Shown: piece by piece, positions 5,849 through 7,412 of the stretch
How the letters are laid out: the number at the start of each line of letters is the position of its first letter
Numbering within the stretch: the first letter of the stretch is position 1
Origin: Betaproteobacteria bacterium
GTDB lineage: Bacteria > Pseudomonadota > Gammaproteobacteria > Burkholderiales > SG8-39
NCBI GenBank assembly: GCA_012274205.1
Contig: JAAOZY010000065.1
Location: 1 to 7,412 of the forward strand
DNA: 7,412 nt
Direction of reading: 5' to 3'
Position numbers and translations under genes: made by a program
Notes under the pieces: generated by a model
Database searches by the model: none
Told to the model about the DNA's origin: nothing
Seen by the model: only the letters and a program-made list of their open reading frames with translations

Positions 5849-7412
<1,564 letters not shown>

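Overview
The window is a GC-rich, densely coding piece of a bacterial chromosome. By eye it is roughly two-thirds G+C, with strong C/G preference at third codon positions. Protein resemblance and gene content suggest a metabolically versatile betaproteobacterium (Burkholderiales/Rhodocyclales-like): a Liv-type transporter beside an acyl/aryl-CoA ligase and a crotonase, and a liu-type leucine degradation block. The lineage is inferred from gene style, not from any marker gene. I see no rRNA, tRNA, CRISPR array, insertion sequence or phage gene.

Layout: two gene sets converge on a short spacer at about 3718-3814. The plus strand carries the 3' end of a periplasmic branched-chain-amino-acid-type substrate-binding protein (1-579), a strong intrinsic terminator (592-629), a LivF-type ABC ATPase (686-1492), a phenylacetate-CoA-ligase-like adenylating enzyme (1590-2840) and an enoyl-CoA hydratase/isomerase family protein (2848-3717). 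The minus strand, read from the right edge, carries a biotin-dependent acyl-CoA carboxylase alpha subunit (5849-7412, cut by the window edge, probably methylcrotonyl-CoA carboxylase), HMG-CoA lyase (4914-5822), a 65-residue four-cysteine DUF1289 protein (4720-4917) and a metallo-beta-lactamase-fold hydrolase (3815-4705). The last three genes are packed with a 4-base overlap and a gap of 14 bases or less.

How the genes work together: the minus-strand set is the lower part of leucine/isovalerate catabolism. The carboxylase makes 3-methylglutaconyl-CoA, which is hydrated to HMG-CoA by an enzyme not seen here, and the lyase splits HMG-CoA into acetyl-CoA and acetoacetate. The plus-strand set looks like an uptake-and-activation module: a Liv-type importer brings in a small carboxylate or amino-acid-like substrate, the ligase would make its CoA ester, and the crotonase-fold enzyme would act on that ester. 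The substrate cannot be read from the sequence. The most notable points are the absence of the usual ATP-binding P-loop in the ligase homologue, the altered catalytic carboxylates in the crotonase homologue, and a small gene starting at a GTG that overlaps the HMG-CoA lyase stop. I see no clear sign of an entirely new system; the unexplained part is the chemistry of the ligase-crotonase pair.
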